8,224 bases of DNA from an uncultured Prevotellaceae bacterium. GTDB taxonomy: Bacteria > Bacteroidota > Bacteroidia > Bacteroidales > Bacteroidaceae. The DNA is taken from positions 1-8,224 of the forward strand of contig CALZOH010000144.1 of NCBI GenBank assembly GCA_945827465.1. The letters run 5' to 3'. Numbering within the stretch: the stretch's first letter is position 1; every line of letters starts with the position of its first letter. The notes under the pieces were generated by a model. It was not told the origin of the DNA. It ran no database searches and saw only the letters and a program-made list of their open reading frames with translations. Made by a program: the position numbers and the translations under genes. Below, piece after piece: positions 1-6,582 of this stretch.

Positions 1-55
1 CTATGCTGACAAAGTGCCTCCATTTCCCAATTTAGTGGTTTTGCTATGCTGACAA
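1..55. repeat. Short direct repeat at left edge
   Basis: The 12-mer CTATGCTGACAA occurs at 1-12 and again at 44-55, a period of 43 bp, and the following bases are loosely alike. Spaced repeats of this kind occur at the ends of some insertion sequences, for example the multiple terminal repeats of the IS21 family. Here they lie just before the point where a recognisable outer-membrane gene remnant begins. No transposase is in the window, so assignment to a mobile element is inference. Chance similarity is possible. Confidence 0.4.
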
Positions 56-99
56 TGCTTTGTTGCTTATCTGCGGTAATACTTATTTTCAGGACGAAC

Positions 100-638
100 A
101 TCTTGGTTAGATTTGCGTCAAATGTAAGTCCTGACAAATTGGCCGGTATCATCAACCATTCAAAGAGCCTGCAAAAGTACAATAGACATGATTTGCTCAC
201 AGGAATGGAGATGCAGGCAAGCATTAAGCTTCCCCATACGATTGATAGGCTAATGGTAGAGTCGCGCGGCTACTACACTTCACGACGTGAGGCTTTTCTC
301 CTACAGAAGCAGCCGATTTCAACTATGGGTTAACCCTTGTGGCAGATATGCCCATGGGTTGGCAACTCTCAACAGATGCCACCATGTACAGTCGCAGAGG
401 TTACAGCGATAGCGAGATGAACACCGACAATTTTGTATGGAACATCCGCGTGGGCAAAAAGCTGTTGAAAGGCTGACTCAATCTGATATTGGACGGATTT
501 GACGTGTTAAACAACCTGTCAAACATCACTCATCACGTCAATGCACAAGGCCACACCGAAACATGGTATATGTCGATTCCACGTTATGAGGTATTGCACG
601 CCGTATACAGATTTAACCAATCGCCGAAAAAGAAATAA
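100..638 (+). pseudogene. Outer-membrane beta-barrel protein, 3' remnant
   Basis: This is the C-terminal end of a large Bacteroidetes outer-membrane beta-barrel protein, similar to TonB-receptor-like barrels of the OMP_b-brl_3 type. The intact protein would sit in the outer membrane. In the frame ending at TAA 636-638 one reads DFNYGLTLVADMP, then MYSRRGYSDSEMNTDN, then LDGFDVLNNLSNITHHVNAQ, TETWY and YRFNQSPKKK, all typical of the last strands and tail of that family. The gene is broken. A TGA at 474-476 interrupts this frame between LLKG and LNLILDGFD. Upstream of about 297 the likely homologous reading (NHSKSLQKYNRHDLLTG, then GYYTSRREAF) lies in another frame, which implies a one-base deletion near 297. 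The 5' limit is uncertain and the N-terminal plug and most of the barrel are absent. The family call is by eye. The gene converges on the MBL-fold gene. Confidence 0.75.
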
Positions 639-655
639 TACCAACAATCAAATCC

Positions 656-715
656 TTTAAAGCCCCAATCGGTCACTGTGCAAACAGATTTCTATGGACC
701 GATTGGGGCTTTAAA
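656..715. terminator. Perfect 19-bp inverted repeat between convergent genes
   Basis: TTTAAAGCCCCAATCGGTC (656-674) is exactly complementary to 697-715, with a 22-nt spacer. It lies between the plus-strand beta-barrel remnant (end 638) and the minus-strand MBL-fold gene (end 789), the expected place for a bidirectional rho-independent terminator. The stem has a GC-rich core and A/T ends, so each strand ends its stem in CTTTAAA, but no long uridine run follows on either side. Confidence 0.75.
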
Positions 716-788
716 AGATCATAGCGCACAATGACGCAATGAATATACTTACATGAGTGATGATGATTAGGAAGAAGGAACTGAAATA

Positions 789-1460
789 CTATAAGGAGAC
801 GTACATATTATGCTTTTTCTCTTCACCTATAGTACTACTTGGTCCATGACCGGGAAATACTTGGGTAGAATCAGGCAAAGAGAAGAGTTGCTCACGGATG
901 CTTTGCAGCAATTGTTCGCCATTACCTCCTGCCAAGTCTGTTCGACCTATGCTCAAACGAAAGAGGGTATCGCCACTGAATAAAACATTCTCTTCTTGAC
1001 AATAAAAACAGACTCCGCCTTGAGTATGACCGGGTGTTTCGATCACTTTCAATTGATGCTGACCAAAACAAATCATGTCACCTTCTTTCAAGAACCTCTC
1101 AACCGGAGCAGAAGGAAGCTCAAGACGACGGTTGAAGAAGAATTGACACTGACCACCGATATCTTCATAAGTGCTCAGATCGTTCTTATGAATCATGGCA
1201 CCTATTCCATAGTGTTGATAGATAAAATTCGTACCAAAAATATGGTCAAGATGTCCGTGTGTAAGCAACATATGAGTTAAACGGAGTTGATGCTCGTTCA
1301 CATACTCTTGAATGGCGACTTCTTCTTCAGGATAAAAAATGCCCGGATCAATTATTACAGCTTCGCCGCTCTCATCATGAACGATGTAACAGCTCTCTTC
1401 AATCATATTGACCACAAACTTTTTGATATGCAGTCTGCTTGATGTGGATGTTTCTGCCAT
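789..1460 (-). CDS. MBL-fold metallo-hydrolase, GloB-like
   Basis: A 223-residue cytoplasmic metallo-beta-lactamase-fold hydrolase of the glyoxalase-II-like group. The metal-binding signature is THGHLDH (H68, H70, D72, H73). The other ligands are H145 in ETPGHTQGG, D164 in FSGDTLF and H205 in FPGHGPSS, so both zinc sites look complete. IIDPG (36-40) is the usual beta-strand turn before the active site. The separate C-terminal substrate-binding domain of classical hydroxyacylglutathione hydrolases is missing, as in the short bacterial forms, so the substrate is unknown; a thioester such as an acylated low-molecular-weight thiol is only a guess. It begins 9 bases after the rsmG stop with no clear Shine-Dalgarno sequence, and is probably co-transcribed as the last gene of the unit. 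The first eight residues (ETSTSS-rich) look like an extension, and a slightly later start cannot be excluded. Confidence 0.9.
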   Translation of the reverse strand: MAETSTSSRLHIKKFVVNMIEESCYIVHDESGEAVIIDPGIFYPEEEVAIQEYVNEHQLRLTHMLLTHGHLDHIFGTNFIYQHYGIGAMIHKNDLSTYEDIGGQCQFFFNRRLELPSAPVERFLKEGDMICFGQHQLKVIETPGHTQGGVCFYCQEENVLFSGDTLFRLSIGRTDLAGGNGEQLLQSIREQLFSLPDSTQVFPGHGPSSTIGEEKKHNMYVSL

Positions 1461-1469
1461 TATGAATAA

Positions 1470-2117
1470 CTATTTAACTGGTATTGGTACGTACATAATC
1501 TTCTTGGTCTCAAAGAACTCTTCTTGAAAGTAGTCAGAAAGGTTAACTACTTCGCAGGAACGTTTCAGTGCGCTGATTTCGTCATCAAGTTCCCCTCCCT
1601 TCAAACAAATTAAGCCGTTGGGAATGGAATGAACATGCTTTTTAGAGATATTTTTTTGAATGAGTTTCACTAACTCTGCTGCATTCATGACTGCGCGACT
1701 AACAACAAAGTCGTACTTCCCTTTTTCTTCTTTAGCGTTCTCGTGAAGAAGCCTTACGTTGGTCAAGCCAATTTGAGCGGCAACGTCTTCAGCCACTCGA
1801 ATCTTTTTTCCAATGCTGTCGATCAACGTAAACTGCACTTCGGGAAATAGAATAGCCAAAGGAATGCCGGGAAATCCGCCTCCGGTACCAACATCCAATA
1901 CTTTTGCCTGATCTCTGAAATGAACAAAACGCGAAATGGAAAGAGAATGGAGCACGTGCCTTTCGTAAAGCTGGTGAATGTCCTTCCGAGAAATCACGTT
2001 GATTTTTTCATTCCAATCCAAATACAAATCATACAACTGCGCAAACTGACGCTGCTGAACATCAGTGAGCTGATGGAAATAGTTTAGAAGTATCTCGATA
2101 GAATTATTCAGTTCCAT
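1470..2117 (-). CDS. rsmG: 16S rRNA (guanine-527-N7) methyltransferase RsmG
   Basis: A 215-residue RsmG (GidB) protein, which uses S-adenosylmethionine to methylate N7 of G527 in the 530 loop of 16S rRNA. The SAM-binding motif I is DVGTGGGFPGIPLAI (75-89), followed by the acidic LIDS (98-101) at the end of the second strand of the Rossmann fold. VSRAV (139-143) is the family signature near the active site. The N-terminal helical part contains LYLDWNEKINVISRKD (31-46), conserved in this family. Length is normal and the reading frame is intact. It starts 21 bases after the upstream hydrolase stop and ends 9 bases before the MBL-fold gene, so it probably sits in the middle of a three-gene transcript. 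Loss of RsmG is known in other bacteria to give low-level streptomycin resistance; nothing here suggests loss. Confidence 0.96.
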   Translation of the reverse strand: MELNNSIEILLNYFHQLTDVQQRQFAQLYDLYLDWNEKINVISRKDIHQLYERHVLHSLSISRFVHFRDQAKVLDVGTGGGFPGIPLAILFPEVQFTLIDSIGKKIRVAEDVAAQIGLTNVRLLHENAKEEKGKYDFVVSRAVMNAAELVKLIQKNISKKHVHSIPNGLICLKGGELDDEISALKRSCEVVNLSDYFQEEFFETKKIMYVPIPVK

Positions 2118-2138
2118 TCTCTGGGGGCGTAATTCGTA

Positions 2139-3491
2139 TTATGAAATGGTTATATCAACTGCTGCCGGGAAAATGCGCTGAGAATCGTAGAATACTGACA
2201 AGGAACGAAGCATGTTCTTGGTATCGATGGCTACTTTACCATTGAATACTTCTTTACCATTGACTACGACCGTCACGGGACGTGTGAGGTCAACCATATC
2301 TTCATTTAAAAAGAGGGTGAAATTACCACGTGTGGCCGGAGCATAGGCGCGAGAGAATTTCAGCTCTATTCCAAACATCGGATCAGTCATTAAAGTAGTG
2401 TAAGTGATGTTCTCCACTTTAATATTGACTACATTTTCCTGAATATTCACATCATAACGGGTACGAAGTTGTGCATCGGGACGCTCATTGACCACAATGT
2501 TGTAAAAACCTTTGCGGTGAAGTTCATCCATCTCATAATCTTCCCAAATGAAATGCTTAGGACGAGCGTTACGCGTTTGACGTGCCAACCAAGGAGTGGT
2601 CAGATCGTATTCAATGAAATGCTGACGATCCGGAATCAACTCCACTCGGTAGTTCTTATAGTCGTTAGGAAACAGTTGCTTAATACTGTCAAGAGCTTCT
2701 GAGGTGAAACGCGTAAGTAGGTTACGATAAAAACCCCGGTCGTTAGCGCCGGTACGGAAATAGAAGGCCGTATTGGAAAGGTTTTCAACAGGTGCATTCT
2801 TGAGAGGTTCACCTCCGGCCATCGGACCGGCTGCTGCCCAATAGTCAGCATAAAAAGAAGCTAAACGCTGAGAACCATAACCTCCTTCAGAGATACCAAA
2901 CACATAAAGGCGATTGGGATCGACATCAGGATTCAACATTGCCTGACGCAAAAGATTCTCCCATGCCAACTGCTTGCTCTTCTGCCACCAGCGATAATAA
3001 CCTTGTTCATTGGGAATTTGTGGTATAAAATAGAGCGAAGGACCATCTTTAAACCTTTTGGCCAGTAACAAACCGGTTGCCCACTCTTTGTCCTTAGGAC
3101 CGGAACCATGAAGATAGAGGAAAAACGGGTATCCTTTTTGAGGTTTAACTCCTTTATAGCCGTAATAGAAATTTAAGGTAGCATGAGGCTCTAATTCTTC
3201 GGGAAGTTGCCATGCGCTCTTTCGCTCAGCACCTAAAGAATCAAGAGCAGGCAGTGTGTACGGATTCTCAACCGACTGATTCGCTTTTACCCAAGCATTC
3301 CACACACTGGCACGATAGCTATCAATTTGCTTGACAGAAAGACGTTTTGTTTTTACCGTTATTGAATTTGAACCTTTCAATGATTGTTCAAAATACTGCT
3401 GCATCTCCTTCTCTTGCTTTAAAGTTTGTGCATGGGCACCAAGAGAAAGACTAACCATTATTACTCCTGAAAATATTTTCTTCAATGTCAT
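2139..3491 (-). CDS. Secreted alpha/beta hydrolase, uncharacterised
   Basis: A 450-residue exported protein. Residues 1-21 form a signal peptide: KK near the start, a hydrophobic core GVIMVSLSLG, then AHA before Q22. The middle (about 100-310) is an alpha/beta-hydrolase fold of esterase/peptidase type. FLYLHGSGP (124-132) is the oxyanion-hole strand, GISEGGYGS (199-207) is a nucleophile elbow with S201, and D251 in GANDRGF and H291 in DRQHFIEY complete a plausible catalytic triad. After about residue 325 comes a beta-rich segment with VTVVVNGKEVFNGKVAIDT (406-424), like an accessory domain in secreted Bacteroidetes hydrolases. The product should act in the periplasm or at the cell surface; an ester, peptide or acylated glycan could be the substrate, and the sequence does not decide. 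A hairpin and candidate promoter precede it, and rsmG follows by 21 bases. Its position between housekeeping genes suggests it belongs to the stable chromosome. Confidence 0.85.
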   Translation of the reverse strand: MTLKKIFSGVIMVSLSLGAHAQTLKQEKEMQQYFEQSLKGSNSITVKTKRLSVKQIDSYRASVWNAWVKANQSVENPYTLPALDSLGAERKSAWQLPEELEPHATLNFYYGYKGVKPQKGYPFFLYLHGSGPKDKEWATGLLLAKRFKDGPSLYFIPQIPNEQGYYRWWQKSKQLAWENLLRQAMLNPDVDPNRLYVFGISEGGYGSQRLASFYADYWAAAGPMAGGEPLKNAPVENLSNTAFYFRTGANDRGFYRNLLTRFTSEALDSIKQLFPNDYKNYRVELIPDRQHFIEYDLTTPWLARQTRNARPKHFIWEDYEMDELHRKGFYNIVVNERPDAQLRTRYDVNIQENVVNIKVENITYTTLMTDPMFGIELKFSRAYAPATRGNFTLFLNEDMVDLTRPVTVVVNGKEVFNGKVAIDTKNMLRSLSVFYDSQRIFPAAVDITIS

Positions 3492-3512
3492 TTAAATCTT
3501 ATTATTGGTTCG

Positions 3513-3520
3513 CGAAGGTA
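3513..3520 (-). promoter_or_regulatory. Candidate -7 box for the hydrolase unit
   Basis: Read on the minus strand this is TACCTTCG, one base from the Bacteroidetes -7 consensus TAnnTTTG. It lies about 20 bases upstream of the hydrolase start and just after the upstream hairpin. No TTTG -33 box is visible at the usual 19-21 base spacing, so the call rests on the -7 box and its position. Confidence 0.45.
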
Positions 3521-3538
3521 GTAATTTAAATTGAAAAC

Positions 3539-3579
3539 ATATGCTTCTGAATAAATCTATCAATTTATCAGAAGCATAT
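3539..3579 (-). terminator. Bulged hairpin after the M23 peptidase gene
   Basis: The arms ATATGCTTCTG (3539-3549) and CAGAAGCATAT (3569-3579) pair. After one bulged A (3550) the stem continues with ATAAAT/ATTTAT around the 6-base loop CTATCA, 17 pairs in all. On the minus strand the stem is followed by GTTTTC. It lies 74 bases beyond the M23 stop and upstream of the hydrolase promoter candidate, so it probably ends the adk-obg-M23 transcript. The stem is AT-rich, so read-through is possible. Confidence 0.6.
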
Positions 3580-3653
3580 ATGGATGTTTAGAGATCTCAA
3601 TAGAAAATGAATGCTGTCAAACACGCACCTCAAAAGGCGTGCTATCGTTAAGA

Positions 3654-4343
3654 TTATTCAGCTTCAGCGATATTATTGGCCGGTACAACGTTATAAGTCT
3701 CTATCACGCCCGACTTATATGCAATCACCTTCATGCTCTTGAGGGTACGCAAAGTCGTGTCGAAGAAACGAGCGGGATTATAAGCCTTTCCATTGATGCG
3801 CACTTCAAAATGACAATGTTCAGTAGTAGCGCGACCGGTACGACCAACTATTGCGATAGGCTGACCGGCCTTTACAAAGTCGCCAATACGTACCAAATGA
3901 CGTTTATTATGCGAGTAAACGGTTTCTAAACCTGTGCTATGACGCAAAACAATCACGTTGCCATATCCCGAATAGGGTTTGGCAAACCTTACACGACCGG
4001 AAAAGGCAGCATAAATAGTGTCACCCGCAAAGGTTTTGATATCAATACCGGCATGATTCTTCCGACTACCACCAAACGGACTGATTACTCTTCCGTTTTT
4101 CATCGGATAACACCAGTCATTACGAGTCAGTGTAGATAAATCAATAGTAATTTTCGGTGCATCGTCAAACAAACCAGATGTGGGAACCTGAATGTGTTGT
4201 TGTTCACGATCGGTAAAATCTTCTTTCAAAGAAATGTCACCCGATTCTCCCGGTGCACCATTGCTGGTAGTACCCAATGCTTGCAAACAAACTGTCGGGA
4301 ATAACAGTAGCAAGCCTACCAATGATAAATATTTCAATTTCAT
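3654..4343 (-). CDS. Secreted M23 family (LytM-type) metallopeptidase
   Basis: A 229-residue exported protein with a LytM/M23 peptidase domain, the fold that cleaves peptide cross-links of peptidoglycan or regulates amidases in the periplasm. A signal peptide covers about residues 1-22 (KLKY, then GLLLLFP); C19 is not in a normal lipobox, so a lipoprotein is unlikely. A linker of about 50 residues precedes the domain (about 80-195). The catalytic residues are present: H97 and D101 in NHAGIDIK, H145 in VYSHN, and the HxH motif H176/H178 in TEHCHFEVR. By analogy with LytM, H97, D101 and H178 bind zinc. Unlike degenerate EnvC/NlpD-type domains it therefore looks active. YNPARFF (188-194) is the usual end of the domain, and a tail of about 35 residues follows. 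It begins 18 bases after the obg stop, so it is probably in the adk-obg operon. Confidence 0.93.
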   Translation of the reverse strand: MKLKYLSLVGLLLLFPTVCLQALGTTSNGAPGESGDISLKEDFTDREQQHIQVPTSGLFDDAPKITIDLSTLTRNDWCYPMKNGRVISPFGGSRKNHAGIDIKTFAGDTIYAAFSGRVRFAKPYSGYGNVIVLRHSTGLETVYSHNKRHLVRIGDFVKAGQPIAIVGRTGRATTEHCHFEVRINGKAYNPARFFDTTLRTLKSMKVIAYKSGVIETYNVVPANNIAEAE

Positions 4344-4361
4344 ATTCTATTGAGTTAAATA

Positions 4362-5495
4362 TTATTCTATTTCGACATCAAAATCGTCTTCAATTACTTC
4401 AACGTCATCGTCCCAACCTTCAAAATCGCGATTGATATGATTCACATCCATATTGCGATGAACCATTGAAGGACTATTATCGTTGTTTGAAAGTTTGTTG
4501 CTCTCGCAGTTGAGCTCTTTCCAGACTAAATCTTTCAGTTCAGAAAGTCCCATCATTGCTGCCGACGAAATGAAGACACAAGGCAAATCATCTGGCAACT
4601 CGGCACGAAGCATTTCTTCCAGTTCCTTATCAATCAAATCACACTTTGTAACGGCTAAGATGCGCCGCTTATCGAGCATTTCAGGGTTGAATTTCTTCAA
4701 TTCGTTGAGCAAAACCAGATAGTCTTCTTTGATATGATCAGCTTCACACGAAACGAGGAAAAGCAACAGTGAATTACGCTCTATGTGACGAAGGAATCTT
4801 AATCCGATGCCCCTACCCTCGCTGGCTCCTTCGATAATACCAGGTATATCAGCCATCACAAACGATTTGCCGTCATGATAGGATACAATTCCCAAGGAGG
4901 GTTCCAATGTGGTAAACGGATAATTGGCTATCTTGGGTCGTGCAGATGAAAGGACGGAAAGCAAGGTGGATTTACCGGCATTGGGAAAGCCCACCAAACC
5001 CACATCAGCCAATAACTTGAGTTGCAAAATCACTTGCATTTCCTGCATTGGCTCTCCGGGCTGGGCATAACGGGGCGCTTGATTGGTAGCTGTTCGGAAC
5101 TCAAAGTTTCCTAAGCCTCCGCGACCACCTTTAAGAAGCATTACCACTTGTCCGTCGGTCGTTACATCGCACAAATACTCTCCGGTCTCGGCATTGTAAG
5201 CAACCGTTCCGCAGGGTACGTCGATATATTCGTCTTTACCATCCGAACCGGTAGAACAACAATCGCCACCATTTCCACCGTTACCGGCAAAAACGTGGCG
5301 CATAAACTTCAAATGAAGTAGAGTCCAGAAATTATGATTGCCACGAAGGTACACATTTCCTCCACGACCTCCATTCCCACCGTCAGGACCACCATTGGGC
5401 ATGTATTTGGCCCGATGCAAGTGCATAGAACCTCGTCCGCCCTTGCCCGAACGACAATGAATCTTTACATAATCTACAAAATTGGACTCTGCCAT
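4362..5495 (-). CDS. obg: Obg family GTPase (ribosome assembly)
   Basis: A 377-residue Obg/CgtA GTPase. The family acts in maturation of the 50S ribosomal subunit and links growth to guanine-nucleotide levels. The N-terminal glycine-rich Obg fold (about 4-160) shows the repeated GG motifs, for example NGGPDGGNGGRGGN (34-47) and GNGGNGG (71-77). The G domain follows: G1 GFPNAGKST (169-177), switch I NYPFTTLEP (191-199), G3 DIPG (216-219), G4 TKCD (283-286) and G5 SSA (310-312). TKCD replaces the textbook NKxD; T in the first position is common in GTPases. The C-terminus is short and acidic (WDDDVEVIEDDFDVEIE). It starts 13 bases after the adk stop and is almost certainly co-transcribed with it. 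The frame is intact and the length is typical. Confidence 0.97.
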   Translation of the reverse strand: MAESNFVDYVKIHCRSGKGGRGSMHLHRAKYMPNGGPDGGNGGRGGNVYLRGNHNFWTLLHLKFMRHVFAGNGGNGGDCCSTGSDGKDEYIDVPCGTVAYNAETGEYLCDVTTDGQVVMLLKGGRGGLGNFEFRTATNQAPRYAQPGEPMQEMQVILQLKLLADVGLVGFPNAGKSTLLSVLSSARPKIANYPFTTLEPSLGIVSYHDGKSFVMADIPGIIEGASEGRGIGLRFLRHIERNSLLLFLVSCEADHIKEDYLVLLNELKKFNPEMLDKRRILAVTKCDLIDKELEEMLRAELPDDLPCVFISSAAMMGLSELKDLVWKELNCESNKLSNNDNSPSMVHRNMDVNHINRDFEGWDDDVEVIEDDFDVEIE

Positions 5496-5508
5496 TCTTT
5501 ATCTCAAA

Positions 5509-6078
5509 TTATAAGCTGTCGATAACCTGACTAATGGTGTTAAAGATGTCGGAAACTTCGCCTACACCTTTGATGTGATGATATTTTCCGGCTTTCTGAT
5601 ACCATTCGATGAGCGGAGATGTCTGATTGTGGTAAACTTCCAGGCGCTGCTTAATGGTTGCTTCGTTGTCGTCAGCGCGACCGGAACTTTTTCCGCGATT
5701 GATGAGTCGTTCAATCAGCAGGTCTTCGGGCACATCCAAATCCAACATGGCGCTAACGTCGGTTCCACGTTCCTGCAGCAATTTCTGAAGGCTCTCTGCT
5801 TGAGGAATTGTACGAGGAAAACCATCGAAGATGACTCCTTTGCAAGTGCCGAATGAATCGTAGACGCTGGCCAAGATATCAATCATCAATTCATCAGGCA
5901 ACAATTGACCTTTATCGATATATTGTTGGGCAATGGTACCCAACTTTGTCTGATTCTTTATTTCATTACGGAGTACATCTCCTGTAGAGATGTGCTCAAA
6001 ACCGTACTTCTCCACGATTTTTTCACTTTGAGTCCCCTTTCCACTGCCGGGAGCTCCGAATATTACGAGGTTGATCAT
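5509..6078 (-). CDS. adk: Adenylate kinase
   Basis: A 189-residue cytoplasmic adenylate kinase that interconverts AMP and ATP with two ADP. The P-loop is GAPGSGKGT (8-16), the AMP-binding signature is FDGFPRT (84-90), and arginines in INRGK (R128) and SGRADD (R134) match the substrate-binding positions of the family. STGDVLR (31-37) is the usual AMP-site helix. The LID segment is the short form without the zinc-binding cysteines, which explains the length of about 190 rather than 215 residues. It is the first gene of the minus-strand block: a candidate -7 box lies about 118 bases upstream, and obg starts 13 bases after its stop. Confidence 0.98.
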   Translation of the reverse strand: MINLVIFGAPGSGKGTQSEKIVEKYGFEHISTGDVLRNEIKNQTKLGTIAQQYIDKGQLLPDELMIDILASVYDSFGTCKGVIFDGFPRTIPQAESLQKLLQERGTDVSAMLDLDVPEDLLIERLINRGKSSGRADDNEATIKQRLEVYHNQTSPLIEWYQKAGKYHHIKGVGEVSDIFNTISQVIDSL

Positions 6079-6195
6079 TGTGATAATACTATTGATATAT
6101 TAATTTACGAGAGAATATTAATTGTTTATATTTCAATCATCAAGGATGATTCATTCTATCTTTTCTATATGAATGATACCTTTGAAAACCAAGTG

Positions 6196-6203
6196 CAAAG
6201 TTA
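6196..6203 (-). promoter_or_regulatory. Bacteroidetes -7 box upstream of adk
   Basis: On the minus strand this reads TAACTTTG, an exact match to TAnnTTTG, followed by CAC, a common context for transcription starts in Bacteroides. It predicts a leader of roughly 110 bases before the adk start. The expected TTTG -33 box is not evident at 19-21 bases upstream. Confidence 0.6.
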
Positions 6204-6250
6204 CAAAAAACAATCTTACCGTTTTTATTATTCGACGAGTTATTCTTTAA

Positions 6251-6272
6251 AAAAGAGTTACATCACTCTTTT
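6251..6272. terminator. Small hairpin upstream of the adk promoter
   Basis: AAAAGAGT (6251-6258) and ACTCTTTT (6265-6272) form a perfect 8-bp stem with a 6-base loop. The arms give A/T tails on both strands. It lies outside the predicted adk transcript, so it may end a transcript from a gene no longer present. The low GC content makes it a weak terminator. Confidence 0.35.
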
Positions 6273-6413
6273 ACAAGACCATGAAGACTTTTGGCAAGCC
6301 TTCTCCTCCGACGAATGGTCTAATGATGCAGATAATTGAAAGGACTGCTTTAGAAAGATAGATAAATGCTGTAGTTTATCAATGTTTTACCAATATGAAT
6401 AGTTCGCTTTAAT

Positions 6414-6450
6414 GATTATTCTCACGGTTCTTTCCGGAGAATTGATAATC
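6414..6450. repeat. Hairpin in the intergenic region
   Basis: ATTCTC-A-CGG (6418-6427) pairs with CCG-GAGAAT (6434-6442) around the loop TTCTTT, leaving one bulged A. GATT (6414-6417) can extend the stem with AATC (6447-6450) across a 4-base bulge. No function is evident. It could be a terminator for an absent gene or an RNA leader structure. Confidence 0.35.
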
Positions 6451-6534
6451 GTGTTTTACGCGAATGGTCCTTTGCTGTTCTGAAACAAGATGTAAACTTG
6501 AATTAGGAGGATAATACCTACGCTTTAGTCTTAA

Positions 6535-6543
6535 TATAATTTG
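6535..6543 (+). promoter_or_regulatory. Weak -7-like box before the right-hand pseudogene
   Basis: TATAATTTG resembles TAnnTTTG with one extra base between TA and TTTG. It ends 39 bases before the ATG at 6583, a reasonable leader length. No -33 box is visible. Confidence 0.25.
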
Positions 6544-6582
6544 TACTTTTTCACCTGAATCTCAATCAACTTATATTATTGT

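Larger units (their letters stand above)
6079..6582. other. 504-bp intergenic region between adk and the right-hand pseudogene
   Basis: An AT-rich stretch between divergent genes. It holds a strong -7 box facing adk (6196-6203), two hairpins (6251-6272 and 6414-6450), a weak inverted repeat GATAAA/TTTATC (6361-6380) and a weak -7-like box facing the pseudogene (6535-6543). I see no convincing coding remnant: conceptual reading of 6240-6339 gives low-complexity peptides on both strands. No tRNA or riboswitch fold was recognised. Confidence 0.6.

Noticed and set aside
46..333. 95-codon frame as a separate small protein
   Set aside because: Its second half reads as the preceding segment of the barrel remnant (SRREAF joining to TEAADFNYG), so it is part of the pseudogene. 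Its start lies in repeat DNA.
474..476. TGA read through as a recoded amino acid
   Set aside because: No selenocysteine-type structure or cysteine-like position is evident, and a second lesion upstream points to a plain pseudogene.
996..1280. 94-codon plus-strand frame
   Set aside because: It lies entirely antisense to the intact MBL-fold gene, whose metal-binding motifs are clear.
3639..3929. 96-codon plus-strand frame
   Set aside because: It is antisense to the M23 peptidase domain, including its HxH motif.
5905..6339. 144-codon plus-strand frame overlapping the 5' half of adk and the intergenic region
   Set aside because: Much of it is antisense to adk, it crosses the adk promoter, and it shows no recognisable motif.
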